Source of the DNA: Nanosynbacter sp.
Lineage (GTDB): Bacteria; Patescibacteriota; Saccharimonadia; Saccharimonadales; Saccharimonadaceae
Assembly (NCBI GenBank): GCA_015257485.1
Contig: JABZKC010000003.1
Span: forward strand, 1 to 48,110
Length of the DNA stretch: 48,110 nt
Reading direction: 5' to 3'
This document shows positions 1 to 7,306 of this stretch, piece after piece. The notes beneath the pieces were generated by a model. That model ran no database searches and was not told the origin of the DNA. It saw nothing but the letters and a program-made list of their open reading frames with translations. The position numbers and the translations under genes are program-made. Numbering within the stretch: position 1 is the first letter of the stretch; every line of letters starts with the position of its first letter.

Positions 1-68
1 ATGAAGATAACTACTTAAAAACAGCTTGTTCCGAATTGTTTAACTAAACCATTTTAATACAATATAAA

Positions 69-97
69 TTGACAAGTTTTCTTTGCAAGCATATAAT
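69..97 (+). promoter_or_regulatory. Sigma70-type promoter of the small membrane protein/XRE operon
   Basis: A perfect -35 TTGACA (69-74) and a perfect -10 TATAAT (92-97) are separated by 17 bp. Transcription should start near 104, leaving a leader of about 37 nt that carries a GGAGAG ribosome site (130-135) before the ATG at 141. It is one of the strongest promoters by consensus in the window. Confidence 0.85.
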
Positions 98-107
98 CAG
101 CTTATAT

Positions 108-119
108 CAAGTAAACTTG
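108..119. promoter_or_regulatory. Palindrome CAAGTAAACTTG, candidate XRE operator
   Basis: CAAGT-AA-ACTTG is a perfect inverted repeat just after the predicted transcription start. A further CAAGT half-site lies at 73-77, touching the -35 box. XRE regulators usually bind such short palindromes and often repress their own operon, and this operon encodes one. Operator function is inferred from position only. Confidence 0.4.
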
Positions 120-140
120 GCTAAATAATGGAGAGAATCT

Positions 141-443
141 ATGAATAAGAAAGAAATTTTAGAGAAAAGTTGTAAAGAGAATAAGGGTATGGACGAGATG
201 GAGCTTAGTGCATTATATCGTTCAGGGTATGTCGCCAGTATTATTGGCGGATTTCTTTGTATTTGTCTACCACTTCTTGAATCAGCTTTGATGCGCAAGA
301 TCAATAATGGTACATGGATCGTTTTCTTGGCAATGGATGCTGCTGCGATGCTTACAAAATATTTTTATTCGAGAAAAAAGAAAGATTTAATTATCGGTTT
401 AATTTTGTCTATTCTGGATGTTTGGATCGTCTTTTTCATGTAG
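141..443 (+). CDS. Small three-helix membrane protein, DUF6442-like
   Basis: A 100-residue protein with a charged N-terminus (MNKKEILEKSCKENKGMDE) followed by three hydrophobic segments at about 31-48, 57-75 and 83-100; the last runs to the C-terminus. The start is supported by GGAGAG 6 nt upstream. It resembles, from memory, the DUF6442 family of small membrane proteins that are commonly paired with a short XRE regulator, which is the case here 15 nt downstream. No enzymatic residues are visible and the molecular function is unknown. The pair could be a signalling or antitoxin-like module, but nothing in the sequence proves that. Confidence 0.8.
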   Translation: MNKKEILEKSCKENKGMDEMELSALYRSGYVASIIGGFLCICLPLLESALMRKINNGTWIVFLAMDAAAMLTKYFYSRKKKDLIIGLILSILDVWIVFFM

Positions 444-458
444 CTCGGGAATTACTCA

Positions 459-665
459 ATGAATAATACATTAATTTTAAGAAATAATTTGAAGGAGGTG
501 CGGTCCGAGAAAAATCTTTCGCAAGTGCAGCTGGCTGAAATGGTTGGGGTATCGAGAAATACGATTAGCTCGATAGAGACCGGTCAATTTAATCCAACGG
601 CGAAATTGGCATTGATTTTGTGTGTAGCTTTAGATAAGAGTTTTGAAGATTTATTTTACTTTTAA
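459..665 (+). CDS. XRE/Cro-type helix-turn-helix transcriptional regulator
   Basis: A 68-residue protein that is almost entirely an HTH_3 domain. The turn and recognition helix are seen in LSQVQLAEMVGVSRNTISSI (about 20-39), followed by the usual ETGQFNPTAKLALILCVALD and a C-terminal FEDLFYF. It should be a dimeric DNA-binding repressor acting on its own operon. It is co-transcribed with the small membrane protein 15 nt upstream. An SD-like AAGGAGGTG inside the gene (about 491-499) has no start codon after it and simply encodes the KEVR region. A strong terminator follows 14 nt after the stop. Confidence 0.9.
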   Translation: MNNTLILRNNLKEVRSEKNLSQVQLAEMVGVSRNTISSIETGQFNPTAKLALILCVALDKSFEDLFYF

Positions 666-678
666 GATTTAGACATTT

Positions 679-714
679 AAAAAACGAGACTCTAATGTTT
701 TGGTCTCGTTTTTT
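679..714. terminator. Bidirectional rho-independent terminator
   Basis: AAAAAACGAGAC (679-690) pairs perfectly with GTCTCGTTTTTT (703-714) around a 12-nt loop. The A/T ends give a U-tract on either strand, so it can end both the plus-strand XRE operon and the minus-strand ABC transporter operon that converges on it. Confidence 0.85.
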
Positions 715-742
715 GATTAAGCTTACTTTTCTTATTAAGGGC

Positions 743-1984
743 CTATTGCCTTTTAAAGATGGCGGCCATGAGTTTGATGAAGTTTGGTTTTTCACCATAC
801 ATCAGGATACCGACGCGGTAAATGCGGGCGGAAAGCCAGCCGATAAAGTAGGTACTGACGATCAAAACTAAGATCGAAAGGATGATTTCCAGGGTTGAAA
901 CATTGGAAATGATGGCGCGGGTAAACATCATCATCGGTGCGGTGAATGGGAAATACGAGAGGAAGACATTGAATGTGGTATCGGCATTGCCGGAATTGAT
1001 GGCAGACATTGTGGCGATGAAAGTGAAGACGATGATAATCTGGACCGGCATAATTGCGGAACTGAGTTCGTCAATTTTAGAGACGGTGGAAGCGAAGGCA
1101 CCGTAGAGGAAGGAGTAGATTAAAAAGCCGAGCAAGAAGAAAATTAGCATATAGACAAGAATTTGAGTCGGAATATTGGAAATGATTTGGTTGACTGGAA
1201 AGTCTGGGTTGTTGGCAGAGGAAATTTTCACGCAGATGAAAGCTTCAATAATGATGGCGGCGATTTGGATGAGTCCGGCGAGGCTGGTAGAAATGATTTT
1301 ACCGAAAAGCAGAGCGTTTGGCTTAACTGAAGTGGCGAGAACTTCCATGGCGCGTGAAGTTTTTTCGGTAACTACGCTATTCATCACGTGTGAGCCGTAG
1401 AAAGTGATGGCCATGTAGAGGGCGTAGATGAGGACAAAAGTATAAATCACAGAGGCGGCGCCGTTTTTATTGACGGTTTCGAGATTGATTTTGACATCAG
1501 GATTTAAGACTGTGGCAATGGCAGATGGTGCAAGATTTTGCTCGGTGAGTAGATCGGCTTGACGGCGGTTTTTGATGATCGTGTCGATGGATTGGACTTC
1601 GCGAACACTAGCATCGCTAAAACCAATCTTGGAATATTCGGTAATCTCGGTAAGGTCGTGGTTGGCTTCGATAAAGAATTTGGCCTTATCGTCGATGACT
1701 TCCTGTTTGGCTTCATCGGTAGATTTGTCGGTAAGCTTGACTTCGTAATCTGGTAGTGCGGCGTGGATGGTCTGGACGAGAGTTTCGGATTTAGTATAGT
1801 CGGTTTTAATCAGAGCAACCGGAGCATTATCGTCGGATTTAAAAAGTTTTAGATCTGAAATCAGTTGAGGCAAGAAGAAGACGCCGGCAAGAATGATGGC
1901 CATAATGCCAGTGGAAATGAGATAACCCTTGCTGAGTACGATTTTCTTAAATTCATATTTGAAAACGGTGAAAAATTGTTGCAT
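743..1984 (-). CDS. ABC-2 type exporter permease (NatB/YhaP-like)
   Basis: A 413-residue integral membrane protein with the architecture of ABC-2 exporters. One N-terminal helix (about 19-40, GYLISTGIMAIILAGVFFLP) is followed by a large extracytoplasmic region (about 45-175) and then five or six clustered helices, including the conserved stretch around VVTEKTSRAMEVLATSVKP (about 205-223) that contacts the ATPase. It lies 10 nt downstream of the ATPase gene in the same operon and should form the pore of that exporter. A GGGAAG site precedes the start. The substrate is unknown; family members export Na+, peptides or antibiotics. Confidence 0.88.
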   Translation of the reverse strand: MQQFFTVFKYEFKKIVLSKGYLISTGIMAIILAGVFFLPQLISDLKLFKSDDNAPVALIKTDYTKSETLVQTIHAALPDYEVKLTDKSTDEAKQEVIDDKAKFFIEANHDLTEITEYSKIGFSDASVREVQSIDTIIKNRRQADLLTEQNLAPSAIATVLNPDVKINLETVNKNGAASVIYTFVLIYALYMAITFYGSHVMNSVVTEKTSRAMEVLATSVKPNALLFGKIISTSLAGLIQIAAIIIEAFICVKISSANNPDFPVNQIISNIPTQILVYMLIFFLLGFLIYSFLYGAFASTVSKIDELSSAIMPVQIIIVFTFIATMSAINSGNADTTFNVFLSYFPFTAPMMMFTRAIISNVSTLEIILSILVLIVSTYFIGWLSARIYRVGILMYGEKPNFIKLMAAIFKRQ

Positions 1985-1994
1985 ACTTCCCTTT

Positions 1995-2876
1995 CTATTC
2001 CGCGTATTCGATAAAGATATCTTTTAAGGTTGATTCGAGGTCGCCGATTTGGTCGATCGGATATTTTTTGATGAGATCGCTCATGGTTTTGGCACGGTCT
2101 TCGTCTTTTTTCAAGCGATAAATCAATTCGCCTTCGCGCAGAATTTCAGTTTGTTCTGGGAGGGCGGCGTGGATTTTTTCGACCTCATCGGATTTGACGA
2201 GGAGTTTATTTTTGCGATGATTCTTGAGAATTTGGCGGAGATTGCCTTGGAGTTTAATTTCACCTTCCTTCAAAATGAGAATATCGTCACAGAATTCAGA
2301 AACGTAATCCATCTGGTGACTAGAGAAGAGGACAATTTTGCCGCGTTTGATTTGTTCGCGCACTACCTCTTCGAGAAGCTGAGAGTTGACAGGGTCGAGG
2401 CCGGAAAATGGTTCATCGAAAATCACAATATCTGGGTTGTGAATGATACAGGAAATGAGCTGGATTTTTTGCTGATTACCTTTGGAAAGAGTTTTAAGTT
2501 TGGCATTTTTATAATCGGTCATTTGGAGAAAATCTAGCCAGTAATCGATCGATGTGGCGGCGGTTTTCTTATCGACGCCTTTAAGCGCGGCTAAATAGAT
2601 TAATTGGTCGATGATTTTGTCGTTCGGGTAGAGGCCGCGTTCCTCTGGAAGGTAGCCGAGGCTAACCTTGGAATAATCGATTGGCTTGCCATCGAGGAGA
2701 ACCTTACCGGAAGTTGGCTGAAAAACTTGCATGAGAATGCGGATAGTGGTGGTTTTACCGGCACCATTGCGGCCGAGCAGACCAAAAGCTTTGCCGCTTT
2801 CGACGGTGAAGTTGAGGTCTTTTAGGACTTTTTTGTCACCAAATTTTTTGGTGAGATTTTTGATTTCTAATTTCAT
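1995..2876 (-). CDS. ABC transporter ATP-binding protein (NatA/YhaQ-like)
   Basis: A 293-residue ATPase. Walker A is GRNGAGKTTT (about 37-46), the signature is LSKGNQQK in place of LSGGQ, and Walker B with switch is IVIFDEPFSGLDPVN. A C-terminal extension of about 80 residues is typical of ABC-2 exporter ATPases. The start was set at the ATG at 2876 because GGAGG lies 5 nt upstream and the family begins MKLEIKNLTKKFG; the open frame runs 17 codons further but through the promoter. It energises the permease encoded 10 nt downstream. Confidence 0.92.
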   Translation of the reverse strand: MKLEIKNLTKKFGDKKVLKDLNFTVESGKAFGLLGRNGAGKTTTIRILMQVFQPTSGKVLLDGKPIDYSKVSLGYLPEERGLYPNDKIIDQLIYLAALKGVDKKTAATSIDYWLDFLQMTDYKNAKLKTLSKGNQQKIQLISCIIHNPDIVIFDEPFSGLDPVNSQLLEEVVREQIKRGKIVLFSSHQMDYVSEFCDDILILKEGEIKLQGNLRQILKNHRKNKLLVKSDEVEKIHAALPEQTEILREGELIYRLKKDEDRAKTMSDLIKKYPIDQIGDLESTLKDIFIEYAE

Positions 2877-2897
2877 TTTACCTCCATGATTAGATAT

Positions 2898-2926
2898 ATT
2901 ATACACCTGTGCGATTTTGCTTGGCA
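2898..2926 (-). promoter_or_regulatory. Promoter of the ABC exporter operon
   Basis: A perfect TATAAT (2898-2903) lies 21 nt before the ATPase ATG. The hexamer 17 bp upstream, TGCCAA (2921-2926), is only a weak -35. It separates the exporter genes from glyA, between which no clear terminator was seen. Confidence 0.5.
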
Positions 2927-2978
2927 TTTAACTTGGATTTTTGCCGTAGTGGCTCATTATTAATTCAGTGGCGCGCGT

Positions 2979-4340
2979 TTAATTAATTCCTGGTACTGGG
3001 AAATTCAGTGCTAGGGTTTCGACTTGGTGGCGGATTTCGGTCAGCTGGGGTTCGGCGGTAGAGAGATTTTCTTCGGATTTTACGGATAGACAGATATCCA
3101 TGACTTGCTTCATCCAGTCAGCAATTTGCTGCATTTCAGTGACATCCATACCGCGGGTGGTGATGGCGGGGGTACCGAGACGGACGCCGGATGGACGGAA
3201 GGCGGCGGAAGTGTCTTCCGGGACAGCGTTGGCATTTAGGGTGAGGCCGACGAGATCGAGGGCGCGTTCGTAGAATTTGCCGTCAATGCCGAAATTTTTC
3301 TTGACGTTAACGAGGATGAGGTGGTTATCTGTGCCGTTACCTTGGAGGATAAAACCGTGATTTTGAAGTGCGGCGGCGAGAGCCTTGGCGTTTTCGATCA
3401 CTTTGACGGAATATTGCTTGAAATCATCGGAGAGAGCTTCCTTAAAAGCGACAGCCTTAGCGGCAATAATATGTTCGAGCGGACCACCTTGGGTGCCCGG
3501 AAAGACCGCACGGTCGATGAGAATTGGAATATTTTCGAGAGTTTGTTCAGGTTTTTTCAGAGGAGAGGTGACGTTTCCTTTCGATAGAATCAGGCCGCCA
3601 CGTGGACCGCGAAGAGTTTTATGGGTGGTGGTAGTCATAACATGAAAGCCAAAATCTAGAGGATTCGGGTGTACACCGCCTGCGATGAGGCCGGCGACAT
3701 GCGCCATATCAGCCATCAGAAGGGCGCCGATTTTTTGGCCAATTCTGGCAATGCGGGCAAAATCAGGAATTTTCATGAAAGCAGAGTAGCCGATGAGGAT
3801 AATCTTTGGACGTTCAGTTTCGGCTAGGCGTTCAATTTCGTCGTAATCGAGGTCGCCTTCTGGAGTGACACCGTAATTAATAAATTGATAGATTTTAGCA
3901 GAACGGGTGACTGGGCAACCGTGAGTGAGGTGTCCACCGTGGCCAAGATTCATAGCCAGAATTTTGTCACCAGGCTGACACCAGGCAAAATAAACTGCTT
4001 CATTGGCATTGGCGCCAGAGTGGGGTTGGACGTTGGCGTGGTCGGCATGAAAAAGCTTCATAGCGCGGGCGATAGCGAGGCGTTCGATTTTATCAATATT
4101 GGTTTGGCCGCCATAATAACGATAATTTGGTAGGTCGGCAACGATGTTTGATTCGTCGGCGGGGTCGTAGTTTTCTAGATCTTGGAAGGATGGGTAACCT
4201 TCGGAATATTTGTTAGTAAGGACGGTACCCATAGCTTTCAAGACGTCGGCGGAAACATAATTTTCGCTCGGAATGAGTTCGAGGCCTTTTTGTTGGCGGA
4301 TTTTTTCTTGATCGATAAGTGAAAAGACGATATCTGACAT
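2979..4340 (-). CDS. glyA: Serine hydroxymethyltransferase
   Basis: A 453-residue PLP enzyme that interconverts serine and glycine with transfer of a one-carbon unit to tetrahydrofolate. Visible landmarks: EGYP (47-50), RYYGG, HSGANAN (107-113), the cofactor aspartate in MADMAHVAGLIAGGVHPNP, and the Schiff-base lysine in TTTTHKTLRGPRGG (Lys241). It is longer than the usual 410-420 residues, partly through an insertion of about 20 residues (about 51-72) between EGYP and RYYGG. GGAG lies 5 nt before the ATG. It is upstream of the exporter genes and divergent from tRNA-Ala. Confidence 0.97.
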   Translation of the reverse strand: MSDIVFSLIDQEKIRQQKGLELIPSENYVSADVLKAMGTVLTNKYSEGYPSFQDLENYDPADESNIVADLPNYRYYGGQTNIDKIERLAIARAMKLFHADHANVQPHSGANANEAVYFAWCQPGDKILAMNLGHGGHLTHGCPVTRSAKIYQFINYGVTPEGDLDYDEIERLAETERPKIILIGYSAFMKIPDFARIARIGQKIGALLMADMAHVAGLIAGGVHPNPLDFGFHVMTTTTHKTLRGPRGGLILSKGNVTSPLKKPEQTLENIPILIDRAVFPGTQGGPLEHIIAAKAVAFKEALSDDFKQYSVKVIENAKALAAALQNHGFILQGNGTDNHLILVNVKKNFGIDGKFYERALDLVGLTLNANAVPEDTSAAFRPSGVRLGTPAITTRGMDVTEMQQIADWMKQVMDICLSVKSEENLSTAEPQLTEIRHQVETLALNFPVPGIN

Positions 4341-4452
4341 AATTTCTCCATGTTAAATTAGTTGTGCATTAAATAAATCACGTTAATAAACTGAAAAAAT
4401 TAGTACATAGATATCAATTTCCTTTAATTATGCTATTTATTATACCTTAAAA

Positions 4453-4482
4453 TTGACAAAAAAGTTAGAGGTTTGATATAAT
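4453..4482 (+). promoter_or_regulatory. Promoter of tRNA-Ala
   Basis: A perfect TTGACA (4453-4458) and a perfect TATAAT (4477-4482) are separated by 18 bp. The start site near 4489 would give a 5' leader of roughly 14 nt before the mature tRNA. Confidence 0.85.
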
Positions 4483-4502
4483 TAATTTGTCGCAAGATGT
4501 TT

Positions 4503-4579
4503 GGGGCATTAGCTCAGTTGGCTAGAGCGCTTCAATGGCATTGAAGAGGTCATGAGTTCGAGTCTCATACGCTCCACCA
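4503..4579 (+). tRNA. tRNA-Ala (anticodon GGC) with encoded CCA
   Basis: A complete 77-nt cloverleaf. The acceptor arms are 4503-4509 and 4569-4575, the D stem is GCTC/GAGC, the anticodon stem is CTTCA/TGAAG around loop ATGGCAT (anticodon GGC), the variable loop is AGGTC, the T stem is ATGAG/CTCAT with loop TTCGAGT, and CCA is encoded. The G3:U70 pair that identifies tRNA-Ala is present (third G of the 5' arm against T of ACGCTCC). An A6-C67 mismatch interrupts the acceptor stem. It is flanked by its own promoter and terminator, so it is a single-gene unit. Confidence 0.97.
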
Positions 4580-4596
4580 AATATTTCGTATATAGG

Positions 4597-4618
4597 CAAC
4601 CGTGAGGTTGTTTTTTTT
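4597..4618 (+). terminator. Rho-independent terminator of tRNA-Ala
   Basis: CAACC (4597-4601), loop GTGA, GGTTG (4606-4610), then eight T residues (4611-4618). It lies 17 nt after the tRNA CCA end. Confidence 0.88.
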
Positions 4619-4671
4619 GTTTATTAAAAGACGCTTAAAATGCACTAAAATAATATAGCTTAAATAACATT

Positions 4672-4781
4672 TTGTTAAATCTTATTTAACACTTTGTTAA
4701 ATCTTGATTTATGTTTTTAGATTGATTAACAGATATAAATTATAGTAATTTGTTAAATCCTATTGTATACAATTGTTAAAT
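4672..4781 (+). repeat. Four TTGTTAAAT direct repeats in the BY-kinase leader
   Basis: TTGTTAAAT occurs exactly at 4672-4680, 4694-4702, 4750-4758 and 4773-4781. The first two are 22 bp apart and the last two 23 bp apart, close to two helical turns. The first copy is also half of a perfect palindrome, GTTAAAT-CTT-ATTTAAC (4674-4690). The remaining part of the gene-free stretch 4619-5032 is AT-rich apart from the GC-rich segment at 4852-4892. The arrangement suggests operators for an unidentified regulator of the kinase, but no binding protein is known. Confidence 0.5.
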
Positions 4782-4851
4782 GTTAAGTAAAATGTTCGAG
4801 GTTTTTATCACAAATGGTAGAAGATGGGTTATTACTTCATCTATCAAAAAT

Positions 4852-4892
4852 GCCGGCATTTGCGGTCGGTCGAAACCTTAGGCTAGTCCGGC
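4852..4892 (+). other. GC-rich foldable segment in the BY-kinase leader
   Basis: GCCGG (4852-4856) can pair with CCGGC (4888-4892), enclosing the smaller potential hairpins GGT-CGAA-ACC (4868-4877) and GG-CTAGT-CC (about 4881-4889, which competes with the outer stem). It stands out from very AT-rich surroundings. It may be part of a structured 5' leader. It is also in frame with the kinase, so it could instead be part of an extended coding region. Confidence 0.3.
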
Positions 4893-5032
4893 GTGATGAT
4901 GCTTTAATTATAACTCGAAGTAGTAAAAATAGATTTTTAAAAAGAATAAATTACAAAATAAGCATTTGCGTTTTGCGGGAAAATATATTTAGACTATTTA
5001 CGGAAGTCTATTATCATATTATAAAAATAGAT

Positions 5033-6763
5033 ATGGAAGAGATTAACTTGAGAGACTTGTTAATTTACTTTAGAAAACACCTGGTGTTGTTTTTTGCGAT
5101 GGTGGTGCTTTGTGTGTCGGTGGGCACGGCGTATACGATTTTAGTGCAGAAGCCAGAGTATAAATCGCGTGCGACGATTATTTTGAGTTCGGATAAATCG
5201 AAGACCACGGTACAGAGTGAAATCACCGCGAATAAGAATTTGATCGAGACTTATACAGAGGTGGTGAAATCACACCGCGTGCTGGACCGGGTGATTGAAG
5301 AAAATAACTTGAAGGAATCTTATGAGGCTCTGAGTGCGAAGATTAATGTGTCTTCGTTGAAAGATACGGAAATTATTAGTATTTCGGTGGTGGATGCGAA
5401 TGCTTATCGAAGCTTCGAACTCGCGAATGAGGTGGCGGATATTTTTAAGGAAGAGATTTCGCAGATTTATAATGATACGAGTGTGAATATTCTCGATCAT
5501 GCGGTGGAGCCGAGGGGCCCATACAATATTGATGTGGTGAAACAAGAAATTATTTATACGGTGGCCGGTATGGTGCTGGGTTTTGGGATTATTTTGGTAC
5601 TGTTTTACTTTGATCGCACAATTAAGACGACGGAACAAATTGATGAAATTTTCAAATTGCCGATTTTTGGTCAGGTACATAAATTAGAAACAAATAAGCA
5701 GAAGAAAAAACGCAAAAAGCTGGAAGCGAAGCTAGCTAAAATAGAGGCGAAGCGTCTGAAAAAGGAAGAAAAAGAACATCGCAAGCTCGAAAAGCAGAAG
5801 CAGAAAGAAGCGGAAAAAGAAGCCGAAATTAAGGCTGAGGCGGAAAAAATTGCCGCGGAAAAAGCGGCAGAAGAAGCTGCGGCGAAAGAGGCGGAAGAGG
5901 CGGAAAAAGCCAAGGGTACGCCTGAGAGACCGTTTGTGGAAATTAAGGCGGTGGGGCGCAAGATTATCGCAGAAGAAAAAGCGATTCAAGAGAAGATTGC
6001 CTTGGAGCAAGAAAAAATTGCCGCAGAAAAAGAAGCGGAAATTGCCAATGTGGAAGAGGTGGAAGCCGTGGAAATTAATGAGGATTCAGAGTTGGTTTTG
6101 CGTGATAATCCGAAGATGGCGGTAGCGGAAGATTTTCGTACGATTCGTACTAGCTTGTATTTCTCGCTAAATAACCAGAATTCGAATACGGTGCTGTTTT
6201 GTAGTTCGAGGGCTCACGAAGGTAAGAGTTTTATTATTTCGAACCTGGCGGTGGCTTTCGCGAAGACGAATAAGAAGGTGCTTCTCATAGACTGCGATAT
6301 GCGCCTGGGGCGCCAACATGAAATTTTTGAGTTAAGTAATCAGTTCGGTCTGTCGAATATTTTGGCGGAGGGGGATTTGAAGAAATTGCGTCAATACGCT
6401 TTGAAGACGAATGTAAAAAATCTTGAGGTGATCACGCGTGGCGTGGTACCACCAAATCCAAGTGAGCTTCTGGAATCAAAGAAGATGGAAATGTTGCTTT
6501 CTGAAGTGAAAAAGCACTATGATTATGTACTAATCGATGATACACCGATTGAAGGAATTTCGGATTCTCTGATTTTGGCGAAGCGAGCTGATAGAGTGAT
6601 TATGGTTTGTGCGGCTAATGAAACTACGATCGAAGATTTACAAAACTCGAAGCGAGCTCTCGAAGCAATTGAAATTAATATGCCTGGGGTGATTTTGAAT
6701 CAGGTGGTGGATAAGCGCCGTGGTGGGAAGAATAATTATTATAGTTATTATAATAATTACTAA
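5033..6763 (+). CDS. Polysaccharide co-polymerase/BY-kinase fusion (Wzz plus tyrosine kinase)
   Basis: A 576-residue fusion that should set polymer chain length and autophosphorylate on tyrosine. The Wzz part has helices at about 16-37 and 174-193 flanking an extracytoplasmic domain. A charged, Lys/Glu/Ala-rich coiled-coil insert (about 219-350) links it to the kinase: Walker A SSRAHEGKS (391-399), Walker A' LLIDCDMR, Walker B YVLIDDTP (about 498-505), and a C-terminal tyrosine cluster (Tyr569, 570, 572, 573, 576). The start was placed at MEEINLRDLL because family proteins begin there. No SD is present; TATTAT (5017-5022) lies 10 nt upstream. The open frame extends back to 4814. Confidence 0.9.
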   Translation: MEEINLRDLLIYFRKHLVLFFAMVVLCVSVGTAYTILVQKPEYKSRATIILSSDKSKTTVQSEITANKNLIETYTEVVKSHRVLDRVIEENNLKESYEALSAKINVSSLKDTEIISISVVDANAYRSFELANEVADIFKEEISQIYNDTSVNILDHAVEPRGPYNIDVVKQEIIYTVAGMVLGFGIILVLFYFDRTIKTTEQIDEIFKLPIFGQVHKLETNKQKKKRKKLEAKLAKIEAKRLKKEEKEHRKLEKQKQKEAEKEAEIKAEAEKIAAEKAAEEAAAKEAEEAEKAKGTPERPFVEIKAVGRKIIAEEKAIQEKIALEQEKIAAEKEAEIANVEEVEAVEINEDSELVLRDNPKMAVAEDFRTIRTSLYFSLNNQNSNTVLFCSSRAHEGKSFIISNLAVAFAKTNKKVLLIDCDMRLGRQHEIFELSNQFGLSNILAEGDLKKLRQYALKTNVKNLEVITRGVVPPNPSELLESKKMEMLLSEVKKHYDYVLIDDTPIEGISDSLILAKRADRVIMVCAANETTIEDLQNSKRALEAIEINMPGVILNQVVDKRRGGKNNYYSYYNNY

Positions 6764-7236
6764 TGTTTGAGTTTGAGATAAAGTTTAATCACTAGGTGGA
6801 CTATGAGAATGCCAAAACTGGCGCCAAGAGTATCAATCAGGACATCTTGAAATTGGGCGGAACGGCCTGGAGTGAAGAGTTGATGAATTTCGTCGGTAAT
6901 GGCATAAAGAAAACTTAGAATGATGGACAGTAAAATTTTCTTCTTGGGTGCATTTAGCTTGGGAGACTGTCGAAGGTTAAGATAAAATAAAGCACCGAGG
7001 ATGGCATATTCGGCAAAGTGAGCAGTTTTTCTGACAAGAAAAATCAAGGTGCTTAGGCTAATGAGATTATGTTCAAGACCGTGACGGACATGCGGAAAAT
7101 TTTGGGCAATAAAATTAACGAAGAGGTTACTTTGGGCGTCAGAGGAGTTATGCCCGAAAGATGACATGGTGAAAATAAAGCACATCTGTAAGATGAGTAG
7201 TGTCGGTAGGATGAGGCGACGAATTTTAATAGTCAT
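6760..7236 (-). CDS. VanZ-like membrane protein
   Basis: A 158-residue protein with four hydrophobic segments and the VanZ hallmarks: RKTAHFAEYAILGALFY (about 69-85) and DEIHQLFTPGRSAQFQDVLID (about 113-133), both at membrane edges. VanZ proteins are linked to glycopeptide resistance and surface phenotypes, but the biochemical role is not settled. It is the last gene of the polysaccharide locus. Its stop overlaps the stop of the convergent kinase gene by 4 bp with no terminator between. No SD is seen; instead TGGTAGAAT ends 6 nt before the ATG, suggesting a separate, leaderless transcript. Confidence 0.9.
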   Translation of the reverse strand: MTIKIRRLILPTLLILQMCFIFTMSSFGHNSSDAQSNLFVNFIAQNFPHVRHGLEHNLISLSTLIFLVRKTAHFAEYAILGALFYLNLRQSPKLNAPKKKILLSIILSFLYAITDEIHQLFTPGRSAQFQDVLIDTLGASFGILIVHLVIKLYLKLKH

Positions 7237-7242
7237 TAGACT

Positions 7243-7251
7243 ATTCTACCA
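7243..7251 (-). promoter_or_regulatory. Extended -10 promoter for leaderless VanZ mRNA
   Basis: On the minus strand, TG-G-TAGAAT ends at 7243 and the ATG begins at 7236, leaving exactly 6 nt. Transcription would start at or beside the A of the ATG. The hexamer 17 bp upstream (TTCTCT) is a poor -35, as is common for extended -10 promoters. Confidence 0.5.
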
Positions 7252-7306
7252 TTTTAAGACCGCTTAGAGAAGTTTGAAGCCGTGAGGGCCTGGATGGCGT
7301 ATTTTG

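Noticed and set aside
4878..4890. AGGCTAGTCCG resembles the nexus of the Streptococcus pyogenes Cas9 tracrRNA.
   Set aside because: There is no cas gene, CRISPR repeat or anti-repeat in the window; an 11-base match in a 48-kb window is weak evidence.
4814..5032. In-frame N-terminal extension of 73 codons of the BY-kinase.
   Set aside because: No SD at 4814, composition unlike a coding region, and the Wzz family begins with the MEEINLRDLL-type sequence; kept only as an alternative.
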